Shown here piece by piece: positions 17,821 through 26,686 of a stretch of 64,000 nt of DNA. Numbering within the stretch: the stretch's first letter is position 1; each line of letters opens with the position of its first letter. The stretch is from Bacteroidota bacterium. GTDB taxonomy: Bacteria > Bacteroidota > Bacteroidia > Bacteroidales > F082. Location: the NCBI GenBank assembly GCA_016715945.1, contig JADJXJ010000003.1, positions 372,001-436,000 on the forward strand. Reading direction: 5' to 3'. The notes under the pieces were generated by a model. That model ran no database searches and had not been told where the DNA came from. It was given only the letters and a program-made list of their open reading frames with translations. The position numbers and the translations under genes are program-made.

Positions 17821-17917
17821 GGTCCGGAGGTATTAGGTTGTTAAATGCAGGTCAACTTACGTTACAGATGCAAAGGTAATACAACAGCGTTGCAGGGAGC
17901 AATGTTTTGCACTTGTT

Positions 17918-19216
17918 TCAGGGCGAAGAGGATTTGTGGGCATCGGTTATGGCGATGCGCTGGCCATTGAGAAAGGCCACCACAAAAGCATCCGAATAAC
18001 CATTCCTGCGCATTCGGTTCTGGTGGTTAACGGCCTCGCGGTAGCTCGTAAAATTGCCTGAGGTGTATTTGTAGAGGCCGTTGTGGAAGTATTTTTCTGC
18101 GCTTTCTATGTTTTTGAAACGCTTGTCGCTCAGTGGAATATCCTGTGGGAAGGTGGCAAACTGCACTTTATACACCACGTTGTTATTTTGACTGGTATTC
18201 CGGGTAGGGCTTGCCGGGCGTGAGGTTTCGGCCTTCGAAGCCGTGGCGTTCTGGCTGTTGTTTTTGCCTGGTGCAATGCCTGATGCACTTCCAGAGCTGC
18301 TTCTGGCCGGTGTGCCGGTGCTGTTGGCTGCGTCACGCGGGCCGGCAGGGAGGGTACCAGCATTTTCGGCTCTTACTGCTTCTTCGCGCATTTCGCGGGT
18401 GACGACACTGGTGGCGTTTTCGCGTTCAAATTGTAGTTTGTAGTCGCGAAATGCCCGGTAAATGGCCGAAGCAAGGTAGGTCTTGCCCTCCTCCGACATC
18501 ATAAAAGCCTCTTCCTCGGGATTGGTGATAAAACCCAGCTCGACAAGTACGCTGGGCATGGTGGTACGGAAGAGCACCAGAAAACCGGCTTGCTGCACGC
18601 TTCGGTCTTTGCGGCCAAGCCTTTTGGTAAACTGTTCCTGCACGTTCTGGGCAAAACGAATACTCTGGTTTTTGTTTTCGCTCTGATAAAGCGACAGTGC
18701 GATGTAGGCTGCCGTACTGTTGGGGTCGAAATCGCCATACTCCGCGCTATAGTTATCCTCAAGCAGAATGGATGCGTTTTCGAGCTTGGCCACTTCGAGG
18801 TTGGCAGCTGTGCGGTGCTCACCCATCACAAAGGTTTCGGCTCCCGAAACTCTGGTGTCCTTTGAAGCATTGCAGTGGATCGAGATGAACAGGTCGGCAT
18901 CGGCCTGGTTGGCTATGGCCGCCCTGCGATGCAGCTCCACAAATTCGTCCCGGGTTCGGGTATAGATCACCTTGACATCGGGCAGATTCTGCTGGATCAG
19001 ACGGCCTGTGCTCAGGGCTACGTCGAGCACGATATCCTTTTCTTTAGCTTTCCGGCCTATGGCACCGGGATCACGGCCTCCGTGGCCCGGATCGATGACC
19101 ACTGTGGTGATCCTGCTGCCCTTTTGTGCCCATGCCGGACAGCCAATAGCTACGAGCATTGCCACAACAAACAGGATGTGCCAACGTTGGATACCGGACA
19201 TGGGGCTATACCTCAT
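17918..19216 (-). CDS. N-acetylmuramoyl-L-alanine amidase with SPOR domain
   Basis: A 432-residue periplasmic protein. The signal peptide ends near CPAWAQ (residues 26-31). The Amidase_3 domain (35-265) has the zinc ligands H45 in DPGHGG, E59 in KEKD and H114 in SIHCNA, and the catalytic Glu in VELGFITNPEE. A low-complexity Ser/Gly/Thr linker leads to a C-terminal SPOR domain (about 345-432, VVYKVQFATFPQ) that targets denuded septal glycan. The role is splitting peptidoglycan during cell division. A second Met at 19201 is an equally good start. Only 23 bp separate the annotated starts of this gene and the divergent lptD. Confidence 0.92.
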   Translation of the reverse strand: MRYSPMSGIQRWHILFVVAMLVAIGCPAWAQKGSRITTVVIDPGHGGRDPGAIGRKAKEKDIVLDVALSTGRLIQQNLPDVKVIYTRTRDEFVELHRRAAIANQADADLFISIHCNASKDTRVSGAETFVMGEHRTAANLEVAKLENASILLEDNYSAEYGDFDPNSTAAYIALSLYQSENKNQSIRFAQNVQEQFTKRLGRKDRSVQQAGFLVLFRTTMPSVLVELGFITNPEEEAFMMSEEGKTYLASAIYRAFRDYKLQFERENATSVVTREMREEAVRAENAGTLPAGPRDAANSTGTPARSSSGSASGIAPGKNNSQNATASKAETSRPASPTRNTSQNNNVVYKVQFATFPQDIPLSDKRFKNIESAEKYFHNGLYKYTSGNFTSYREAVNHQNRMRRNGYSDAFVVAFLNGQRIAITDAHKSSSP

Positions 19217-19239
19217 AACAAGCTATATTTGCAGGAGTT

Positions 19240-21930
19240 TTGTACGCACCACAGCACAAATATACGCATATCAGCCATAGCTGCCTGATTGCATCCAAAA
19301 GGGTATCGGCATCCGGCCGGTGCGCATGGCTGGTTTTGTTCATTGTGACTTTTCTTTCTATTTCTGCATCATCAGTCGCCAATCCTTTATCAATCAACGT
19401 ATTATCCTCGGCTTATCAACAAGCTGCCGATACTGTCCCAACGGATACCCTGGTTGTGGCTGCACCGGTGAAGCAAAAGCTCGAAACCAAAGTTGAACGC
19501 ACCGCGACCGACAGCATTGTGCAGGACCTGAAAAACCGTATGGTGCACCTCTACGGAAATGCAGTAGTTGTGTATGGCGACATCAAACTCGAGGCGGCAT
19601 ACATCCGTTTCAATTTCGAGACCAATCAGGTGTTTGCCCGCGGCATGCAGGACAGTACCGGCAAGCTCATCGGAAGACCTAGATTTACTGACAAGGATCA
19701 GACTTTCGAGTCGAATGAGCTGAACTACAATTTCGACAGCAAGAAAGGCATCATCCGCAATGTGGTCACCGAGGACGGCCAGGGGTATTTGCTCGGGCAA
19801 CAGGTTAAAAAGATGGCCGACAACACCATCAATATCCGTTCGGGGGCTTACACCACCTGCAGCGATCACGACCACCCGCATTTCGAGTTTCGCTTCAACA
19901 AATCGAGGGTAATTCCCGGTAACAAGATTGTGACTGGCCCGGCCTGGTTGGTTATCGAGGGCATGCCGCTGCCTTTGGCATTGCCTTTTGGCATGTTTCC
20001 AAACCGCACCACACGCAAGTCGGGCGTCAGGATTCCCACCTACGGCGAATCGAACAACCGCGGCTTTTATTTCGAAAACGGCGGATTTTACTGGGCTATC
20101 AACGACCGCATGGACCTCGACCTGGTGGGCGACATCTACACCCGCGGCAGCTGGGCCATCAAGCCTGTGTTCAGGTATGTGAAACGCTACAAATATAACG
20201 GCAACCTCAACCTCAATTATGCCATCAACATCCTGGGCGTGGAGGGAAATCCCGACTACCGCCGCTCGCGCGACTTCAGGATCAGGTGGTCGCACCGTCA
20301 GGACCCCAAGGCAAGGCCTGTCGGGCGCTTTTCGGCCGACGTGAATGTGAGCAGCAGCAACTTCAATGCGTTCAACCCGAGCACCTCGACCGACTACCTG
20401 AGCAACGAATTTAAGTCGTCGGTGGCCTATCAGACCAATTTCAACAACAAAGTCTTTCTGACTGCCAATGCCAGCCACCGGCAAAACACCAAAACAAAAA
20501 TGGTTGAGGTTTCGCTGCCCGAGCTCACCATCAATACCAATACCCTCTACCCGCTCAAGCGCAAAAATGCCATCGGCACTCCGCGTTGGTACGAGGCGCT
20601 CACCGTTGGGTACACCCTAAGTGCGCGCAATACGCTGAGCCTGCCCGATTCGCTCTTTTTCAAGCCCGATGCCCTCAGGCAGATGCGCAACGGCATTCAG
20701 CAAAGTGTGCCGGTGAGCCTGCCCATCAAGGTCCTGAAATATTTTTCGCTGAGTAACTCGCTGAGCATCACCAACCGCAACTATTTCAATCATCTTGAGC
20801 GATACTGGGTGGATGATACCCTTTTCAGGAACAACGACACCATCATCGGTTACGTGAAGACAGACACGGTTTACCGTTTCAACAATGTGTTTGATTTCAA
20901 TGTGTCGTCCAACCTGAGCACCAAGGTCTTTGGTATGGTCAGCTTCAAAAAAGGTCCGGTCAGGGCAGTGAGGCATGTGTTCACGCCCCGTATTGGGGCC
21001 AGCTTCACCCCGGCCTTTTCCGACCCGCGCTGGGGCTACTACGGACGGTATATTGATGAAAAGGGCGTAGAACAGATCTACTCAAAATACGAAGGTGCAC
21101 TGTTTGGCAGTCCGCCACGCGACAAATCGGGGCGAATCAATTTCGGGTTCAGCAACAACCTCGAAATGAAAGTGCGTTCGCGCAAAGACACCATCACTGG
21201 CGTACGCAAGGTGGTGCTTATTGAGGACCTTTCCGTTTCGGGTGGTTACGACCTTGCACGCGACTCGCTGAATATGAGTCTGATCAGTGTGAACGGCCGA
21301 ACCAGACTGCTGAAAAACCTGAGCGTGCAATATAGCAGCAGCTGGGACCCCTATGCCATCGATTCGAGCGGAAAGAACATCAACAAATGGGAATGGGACG
21401 TAAACAGGCGCCTGCTGCGCAAAACCAATGCCACCTGGAGCCTGGGAGCACAATGGAACCTCAACCAGAAAGACTTTGAACGAAAAACAAATCAGCCCCC
21501 GCCACAAAGGCCTCAGAGCATGGCCACCGAGGCCGAGCTGACCGAAATCGACCGCAACCCTGACATGTTTATCGACTGGTCCATCCCCTGGACACTATCG
21601 GTCAATTATACCCTGCGTTACAACAATACCCCGCACTATGCCGGTCAGGTGCGCATGGGACAGAATAAAGTGGTGCAAACCTTAGGCTTCTCGGGCGACA
21701 TCAGCATTACCCCACGTTGGAAAATCCAGGCACAGTCGGGCTGGGATTTCGAAGCAAAGGGCCTTTCGTACACTTCAGTAAATATTTATCGCGACCTGCA
21801 CTGCTGGGAAATTCGGTTCAACTGGATACCTCTGGGATTCCGCAAAAGCTGGAACTTTACCATCAATGCCAAATCGTCGGTGCTACAGGACCTCAAGCTG
21901 ACACGCAAAAAAGACTTCCGCGATTTTTAA
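19240..21930 (+). CDS. lptD: LPS assembly protein LptD (outer-membrane translocon)
   Basis: An 896-residue outer-membrane protein. A hydrophobic signal segment (about 30-47) is followed by an OstA/LptA-like domain at about 85-200 (HLYGNAVVVYGDIKLEAAYI, ESNELNYNFDSKKGIIRNV), a conserved plug/barrel transition (LVIEGMPLPLALPFGMFPN) and a long amphipathic barrel ending in an Arg-rich tail with terminal Phe. LptD inserts LPS into the outer leaflet. LptF/G and WaaA elsewhere in the window belong to the same pathway. The start is uncertain: the 29 residues before the hydrophobic core are unusually long and no better ATG exists in frame, so an alternative start codon is possible. Confidence 0.88.
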   Translation: MYAPQHKYTHISHSCLIASKRVSASGRCAWLVLFIVTFLSISASSVANPLSINVLSSAYQQAADTVPTDTLVVAAPVKQKLETKVERTATDSIVQDLKNRMVHLYGNAVVVYGDIKLEAAYIRFNFETNQVFARGMQDSTGKLIGRPRFTDKDQTFESNELNYNFDSKKGIIRNVVTEDGQGYLLGQQVKKMADNTINIRSGAYTTCSDHDHPHFEFRFNKSRVIPGNKIVTGPAWLVIEGMPLPLALPFGMFPNRTTRKSGVRIPTYGESNNRGFYFENGGFYWAINDRMDLDLVGDIYTRGSWAIKPVFRYVKRYKYNGNLNLNYAINILGVEGNPDYRRSRDFRIRWSHRQDPKARPVGRFSADVNVSSSNFNAFNPSTSTDYLSNEFKSSVAYQTNFNNKVFLTANASHRQNTKTKMVEVSLPELTINTNTLYPLKRKNAIGTPRWYEALTVGYTLSARNTLSLPDSLFFKPDALRQMRNGIQQSVPVSLPIKVLKYFSLSNSLSITNRNYFNHLERYWVDDTLFRNNDTIIGYVKTDTVYRFNNVFDFNVSSNLSTKVFGMVSFKKGPVRAVRHVFTPRIGASFTPAFSDPRWGYYGRYIDEKGVEQIYSKYEGALFGSPPRDKSGRINFGFSNNLEMKVRSRKDTITGVRKVVLIEDLSVSGGYDLARDSLNMSLISVNGRTRLLKNLSVQYSSSWDPYAIDSSGKNINKWEWDVNRRLLRKTNATWSLGAQWNLNQKDFERKTNQPPPQRPQSMATEAELTEIDRNPDMFIDWSIPWTLSVNYTLRYNNTPHYAGQVRMGQNKVVQTLGFSGDISITPRWKIQAQSGWDFEAKGLSYTSVNIYRDLHCWEIRFNWIPLGFRKSWNFTINAKSSVLQDLKLTRKKDFRDF

Positions 21931-21985
21931 GTGTGTTTGTCCGGCAATCCGGCCCTTTTGCCTAAATTGTCCCAAAAATCTTTCG

Positions 21986-22372
21986 ATGAAAAAAATAATT
22001 CACACCGAACAGGCTCCCAAAGCCATAGGACCATACAGTCAGGCTGTTGAAATCAATGGCATGTTGTTCATTTCAGGACAAATACCCATCGACCCGCACA
22101 CAGGTCAGGTGGTCGAAGGCGACATCACTGCCCAGACCGAACAGGTGATGAAAAACATCGGAGCCATACTCGAGGCGGCCGGCTACACCTTTGCCGATGT
22201 GGTCAAATCGACCTGCCTGCTGGCCGATATGTCCGACTTTGCTGCCATGAACCAGGTTTACGCACGGTATTACTCCGAAAACCCGCCTGCACGTGCCGCC
22301 TTTGCTGTGAAAACGCTTCCGCTCAACGTGCGCATCGAAATCGAGACCATTGCCGTGAAGCAAAAGGCGTAG
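21986..22372 (+). CDS. ridA: RidA family reactive intermediate/imine deaminase
   Basis: A 128-residue protein, full length for the family. It has the RidA signatures KAIGPYSQAVEINGMLFISGQ near the N-terminus (two adjoining motifs) and NPPARAAFAV around residue 95, with the substrate-binding Arg. RidA removes reactive enamine/imine intermediates from PLP enzymes such as threonine dehydratase. It follows lptD by 55 bp and is probably read from its own promoter or by read-through. Functional linkage to lptD is not evident. Confidence 0.94.
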   Translation: MKKIIHTEQAPKAIGPYSQAVEINGMLFISGQIPIDPHTGQVVEGDITAQTEQVMKNIGAILEAAGYTFADVVKSTCLLADMSDFAAMNQVYARYYSENPPARAAFAVKTLPLNVRIEIETIAVKQKA

Positions 22373-22384
22373 CCTTGCCTCTTG

Positions 22385-22972
22385 TTAGTGATGTATCCCG
22401 TTTGCAGTCAGGAAATTACGTAAAATGACTGCTCCATAATCGGTCATGTACGACTCCGGGTGAAACTGCAGCCCGAAAACCGGTAATTGCCTGTGCGAAA
22501 AAGCCATGATGTGGCCTTCAGCATCGGTGGCCGTTACCCTGAGTATGTCGGGCATGGTTTCGTTTGCAATTACCCACGAATGGTAACGGCCGCAATGAAT
22601 CACTTTCGGGAGTCCGGAAAAAATGGGATCCGTCTGTTCCACCTCAACAGGGCTGCGTTGGCCATGCGCACTGTGAGCGAGTTGTTTGAGTTCGGCTCCA
22701 AAAAACTGCCCAAGCGCCTGATGCCCAAGACAAACACCAAGCACGGGCAACTTGGTGGCGTAATGTGCTATCCAATGCATCAGCCGGCCCGACTCGGAGG
22801 GCAAGCCCGGCCCGGGCGAAATAATCAGGCGGTCGAAACTGCCTACGGCTTCCTCCGGGTTTTCCTCGCAATGCCTGATATCCAGCTGATTAGGCACATC
22901 GCACTCGCGCAACAATTGCACCAGGTTGTAGGTAAACGAGTCGTGGTTATCGAGCAGAAGCACCCGAAGCAT
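22385..22972 (-). CDS. pabA: Glutamine amidotransferase, PabA/TrpG type
   Basis: A 195-residue class I glutamine amidotransferase. The triad is C81 in GVCLGHQ, and H171 and E173 in LQFHPES. DNHDSFTYNLVQLL at the N-terminus and SPGPGLPSE are typical of the small subunit of aminodeoxychorismate or anthranilate synthase. No tryptophan genes are adjacent, so folate synthesis (PabA) is more likely, but the sequence alone does not separate the two. It converges with ridA, 12 bp apart. Confidence 0.87.
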   Translation of the reverse strand: MLRVLLLDNHDSFTYNLVQLLRECDVPNQLDIRHCEENPEEAVGSFDRLIISPGPGLPSESGRLMHWIAHYATKLPVLGVCLGHQALGQFFGAELKQLAHSAHGQRSPVEVEQTDPIFSGLPKVIHCGRYHSWVIANETMPDILRVTATDAEGHIMAFSHRQLPVFGLQFHPESYMTDYGAVILRNFLTANGIHH

Positions 22973-23061
22973 ACCGAAAATTTTTACAAAAGTAGGTATC
23001 AGGAGTCAATCAACTGCCAGCATTGAGATGTGCGTGTTGACTGCGGGGTTATGCTGCACGC

Positions 23062-23333
23062 ATTGCTGGCTGGCTGAGAGCATAGGCTGTCAATAAGTTT
23101 GGTTGCTGCTGACCGGCCGTTGCAAGCAAGGATTCGTCTATCCTCGTAAAAAAAATCGTTGGTCCATTTCAAACGTTTGGCGAATAAAGTTTTTTTAAAA
23201 CGCTGTCTGTCAGATTTTAATTTTCGAAAGGCAATCTTGGAATGAATCTTCTCTACCCCGACTTGACATGCGCACAAGTATTTCACTACATTAGATTCGA
23301 TAAACAATTGATGCCTGAGCGTTGCTAACTTTA
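23062..23333. repeat. Dispersed repeat, copy A
   Basis: It shares three blocks with a second copy at 37393-37726: a 17-bp exact block (ATTGCTGGCTGGCTGAG), a block around AATAAGTTTGGTTGCTGCTGA, and a roughly 104-bp block (23230-23333) with about 85% identity that includes CTCTACCCCGACTTGACA. The spacing between blocks differs (9 bp against about 65 bp). One minus-strand frame is open through the long block in both copies, but substitutions fall in all codon positions, so coding is not supported. It abuts the enoyl-CoA hydratase pseudogene. Confidence 0.8.
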
Positions 23334-23344
23334 CCAACTGCCAT

Positions 23345-23740
23345 TTCCTCCCTTAGCAAAAACAGTTTTGATAATCTCAGGTTGATTCTTGTTTTGACCA
23401 CTTGGCATATGTTAAGCCCAATCAGGATATTATCAGATTGAAGAAGTTTGACATCGGGCTGGACGAATCTGGTCTTTGCCTGTGCAATGTCAAAATCGAA
23501 GGCCATAGCCAGTTTGAGGCCTCCACCCTAAGCCAACCCGTTATTGGCTGCAATCACCGAAAAGGGAACAGCTCCGGTGAATTGAAGGAATTTTGACCAG
23601 GCGGCGAATAGCTATGCCTATTGTGTTGTCCTGATGTGCTATTTTGGCTATATCAGTGCCCGCCACTATGGCTTTGCCCTCACCGGTGATTACCGTCGCC
23701 AGAATGCTGGGGTCGCTGCAGTACTGAAATCAGATGTTCC
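23345..23740 (-). pseudogene. Degraded enoyl-CoA hydratase/isomerase (crotonase) gene fragment
   Basis: On the minus strand, two frames together spell a crotonase core. The first frame has DPSILATVITGEGKAIVAG followed by TDIAKIA, matching the oxyanion-hole region. The second frame has PFSVIAANNGLA, a TAG stop, then GGGLKLAMAFDFDIAQAKTR and FVQPDVKL, matching the canonical IAAVNGFALGGGCELAMACD...FGQPEVKLG. At least one frameshift and one internal stop are present, and the N- and C-terminal thirds are gone. It is clearly non-functional. The upstream stretch to the kinase gene (23741-23964) holds no gene. Confidence 0.85.
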
Positions 23741-23964
23741 AAACTGCTTTAAAACATTGTAAAACAGATAAATAATTGAATCCAAGCTGGTTGTGGTGCT
23801 ATAGTAATGTTTTCATTTTTTCGATTTTAAGATTTCGTATAAAATTGTTTTTGTTTTTAGAGTGCATCTTTGTGAAATATATATCCAGCGAACAAAAATG
23901 TTTGACGATCATACCCGTTGAAAAAAACAAAAACGCTTAATGGCCTGATATACATATTTATACC

Positions 23965-25791
23965 ATGAAAGATAAAGCTGTTTTCTTGTTTTTCGTGGCG
24001 TTTTTTTTCTTAGCGGCAATCAACAACCTTTATTCCGGGCCGGACACTTCATCCGATGATAACCCTGATGCTTTAATTTCAAAATTTAAGGAAACCGGCG
24101 ATACGCTTCTTTTGTGGCAGGTCATTGAGATTGCCGAAGCAGTTGGCAATCATTCGTTGCTCGGTGAAGCCTATCGGCAATTGGGCCTTTATCACAGCAA
24201 TTTCGAGAATGGGGAAAAGAGTATTGCGTACCTTATCAGGGCTTTAGATGTTTTCGAGACCATTAATGATGTCAGCGGAATGGCTAAAACCAATTTAAAC
24301 CTGGGTTTCGTTTATTACGGCATGGCCGAGATAGAGCTTGCCTTGGAATTCACAAAAAGAGCTGTCGAAAAAGCCAGGATTGTTGGGGACCCGTTTATGC
24401 TTTCCATCATACTTGGCAATATTGGGACCATGTACGAAAAGCAAGATGATGGTTTCGAAGCAGCCCTTGAGGCCTACACGGAGTCGCTCGAGTTAAGCCT
24501 TGCGCTTCAGGATTCTGTTGGAATGTATTCAAACTATAACAACCTGGGCGTATTGTATGAAAAAAGCGGGCAGATAGACAAAGCCCGCGAATACTACACA
24601 CGTGCGCTTGATTTAACGATTTATTTTGGAAATACGTTGGAAACATGCCGCATACAGACAAACCTGGCCTCGTTGGATATTCGCGAAAAGGATTATAAAG
24701 CAGCCCTGGTTCATTTAAACAATTCGAAGCAAGTATGCGAGGGTGTGGATGTGATGCTGAGGCTTCACCGGCTCGACCTCATGTCGACTGCATTGGCAGG
24801 CCTGGGCAATTATAAGGAAGCCTGGGAGGCGGCCGTAAGGTTTTACAAACTCAACGACAGTGTTTTCAAAGTTGAGCGTGTTGCTGCCATCAATGAACTG
24901 TCGCAGAAATATGAGGCCGAAAAAAAAGCACAACAGATAAGCCTGCTCGAAAAAGACATTACCATCCAAAAAGAGGTAGCTAAAAAAGAAACCTACCGGC
25001 GCAATCTTATGCTGTTGGTCACTGGGTTTATCCTGGTTATCCTGGTTTTGGTTGTTATACGCTTTTACGAAAAAGGTAAGCTTAACAAAAAGCTTGAAGC
25101 TTCCGAAAAGCAGCTTCAAAGGCTTAACCATGATAAGGATAGGTTTTTTGGTATTTTGAGCCACAATCTGCGTAATCCCCTGATGGCATTCGAGGGGTTG
25201 AGCAACCAGTTGACCAAACCAAATGCAGGCAACAATGTTGAAGTGGCGCAGCAAATGAATTCTTACGCCAAACAGCTCATCAGCCTGCTCAATAACTTGT
25301 TGCTTTGGTCGAAAAACGAACAGGGATTACTGGTCATCAAGCCGCAAGCCTTGCTGCTTGACCAGATAATCGAGGAGGCTGTGACACTCTACAAGCCCTT
25401 GGCTTCAACTAAAAACATACAGCTGCAAGCCTCCTGCCCGAAGGATATTTTGGTTTTTGCCGATAAGGAATCGCTTCAAACTATCGTCCGTAACCTGTTG
25501 AACAATGCCATAAAATTCACCGATGAAGGCGGGGTTGCCATCAATTGTGTAGCCGGGCAAGATCGGGTGGAAGTGAGCATTAATGATACCGGTAAAGGCA
25601 TGGACAGGCAACAATTAAACGCCTTATTCCAGTTGGGTGCCAACCACCAATCGGGACTGGGACTGCTGCTTTGCAAGGAGCTGGCCGATAAGAACGGAAT
25701 AGGCATCAACATTGAAAGCGAAAAAGGAAAAGGCACCACAGTAAAGCTCCATATCCCTATTTTTGTGTATCATGAAGATCGCACTCCTTGA
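23965..25791 (+). CDS. TPR-containing sensor histidine kinase
   Basis: A 608-residue protein: signal or anchor segment (residues 4-22), about six TPR-like helical repeats (60-310, for example AKTNLNLGFVYYGMAEIELAL and YSNYNNLGVLYEKSGQIDKA), a membrane helix (about 347-367), a coiled coil, a HisKA domain with the phospho-accepting H400 in SHNLRNPL, and HATPase_c with the N box NLLNNAIKFTDEGG, G1 DTGKGMD and G2 GLGLLLCKEL. The periplasmic TPR region is probably the sensor, possibly for a protein partner. The response regulator start overlaps the last 20 bp, so the two form a cognate pair. Lower GC than the housekeeping genes. Confidence 0.93.
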   Translation: MKDKAVFLFFVAFFFLAAINNLYSGPDTSSDDNPDALISKFKETGDTLLLWQVIEIAEAVGNHSLLGEAYRQLGLYHSNFENGEKSIAYLIRALDVFETINDVSGMAKTNLNLGFVYYGMAEIELALEFTKRAVEKARIVGDPFMLSIILGNIGTMYEKQDDGFEAALEAYTESLELSLALQDSVGMYSNYNNLGVLYEKSGQIDKAREYYTRALDLTIYFGNTLETCRIQTNLASLDIREKDYKAALVHLNNSKQVCEGVDVMLRLHRLDLMSTALAGLGNYKEAWEAAVRFYKLNDSVFKVERVAAINELSQKYEAEKKAQQISLLEKDITIQKEVAKKETYRRNLMLLVTGFILVILVLVVIRFYEKGKLNKKLEASEKQLQRLNHDKDRFFGILSHNLRNPLMAFEGLSNQLTKPNAGNNVEVAQQMNSYAKQLISLLNNLLLWSKNEQGLLVIKPQALLLDQIIEEAVTLYKPLASTKNIQLQASCPKDILVFADKESLQTIVRNLLNNAIKFTDEGGVAINCVAGQDRVEVSINDTGKGMDRQQLNALFQLGANHQSGLGLLLCKELADKNGIGINIESEKGKGTTVKLHIPIFVYHEDRTP

Positions 25792-26386
25792 CGATCATAA
25801 GCTGGTGTTGCAGGCGCTCAAAGCCCAACTGGAGAGCTTGCCATCTGTAAATGAGGTTGTTGCCTGGTACAACCCTCACGAATTCCTGTCGTCCGGCAGC
25901 ATCTTTTCCTTCGATCTCGTTTTTCTCGACATTCACTTTGAGGATTATAACGGCTTCGATGTGTTGCGCCAACTCAAAACAAACAACTACACCGGCAAAA
26001 TAATCATGCTTACAGGAACCGCAACTACATTCACCCTCAACAAAGCCATTAAGGAAGGCGCAAATGGTTTTATTGGCAAGGACTGTGAACAATCAGAACT
26101 TGAAGAAGCCATAGCAGCGGTTACAGAAGGCTCGTTTTATATTGGCAAAAGCCTCGATAAGCTTGCCAGGGAATTGCTGCTCACACCTAAAAACAAAACA
26201 CTGAGCGAACGCGAAATAGAAATCGTCAGACTCATTGCACAAGGATACAGCTACAAGCAAATTGGTGAGAAACTTTTTATAAGCACACGCACTGTGGAAG
26301 CCCACCGTAACCATATCCTCGAAAAGCTTAACCTGTCAAATGTTACTGAGCTTGTGCGCTTTGCGTTGAAAAACCACCTCATCTGA
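25772..26386 (+). CDS. LuxR/NarL-family response regulator
   Basis: A 204-residue protein with a receiver domain (acidic DD at 7-8, phospho-accepting D53 in VFLDIHF, T near 83, K near 103) and a C-terminal LuxR-type helix-turn-helix (LSEREIEIVRLIAQGYSYKQ, then ISTRTVEAHRNHILEKL). The ATG at 25772 is preferred over a TTG at 25763. It overlaps the kinase gene by 20 bp. The operon lies directly upstream of the large surface-protein operon at 26.7-36.5 kb, making that operon a candidate target. Confidence 0.93.
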   Translation: MKIALLDDHKLVLQALKAQLESLPSVNEVVAWYNPHEFLSSGSIFSFDLVFLDIHFEDYNGFDVLRQLKTNNYTGKIIMLTGTATTFTLNKAIKEGANGFIGKDCEQSELEEAIAAVTEGSFYIGKSLDKLARELLLTPKNKTLSEREIEIVRLIAQGYSYKQIGEKLFISTRTVEAHRNHILEKLNLSNVTELVRFALKNHLI

Positions 26387-26397
26387 TCCGGCTTCCA

Positions 26398-26431
26398 TAG
26401 GGGAAATCCCCTACCAGAATTTCTGTTTTTT
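26398..26431 (+). promoter_or_regulatory. Palindrome TAGGGG-AAAT-CCCCTA followed by T-run
   Basis: A perfect 6-bp inverted repeat (26398-26413) starts 11 bp after the response regulator stop, with a smaller CAGA/TCTG repeat and six T residues at 26426-26431. It could be a weak terminator for the kinase/regulator operon or an operator for a dimeric regulator such as the LuxR-type protein just upstream. The remaining leader to 26686 has a bulged hairpin (GGAT...GGCT-TTAC-AGCC-ATCC, about 26591-26614) and no gene. Confidence 0.45.
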
Positions 26432-26686
26432 CCCGAATTGACTCAGCATCAGGCTTGTATGACCTTTGGCGGTAATAATCAAGCTGGGTAATGGTTATGG
26501 AAAATTTAAAGGTAAACAGACCAAAATTCTGTTGACTGAGTCTGTATCCTACAGTTCAGGCCGACATCCGTGGAGACTTTAAACCGGAAGGATGCCTGGC
26601 TTTACAGCCATCCACAACCTTTCCCTGCAATTGTAAAGGACTAAGCAAAAGGAAAGAAATGTATTAACCGCAATAAAACAACAGCC

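Noticed and set aside
19402..20484. A 360-residue frame opposite lptD
   Set aside because: Antisense to the conserved OstA-like and barrel parts of LptD. No signal or domain of its own.
22487..23026. A 179-residue plus-strand frame over pabA
   Set aside because: Opposite to a complete PabA-type amidotransferase with an intact triad.
23291..23506. A 71-residue minus-strand protein starting MAFDFDIAQAKTR
   Set aside because: It is the middle of a decayed crotonase gene, cut by a stop upstream and running into the dispersed repeat.
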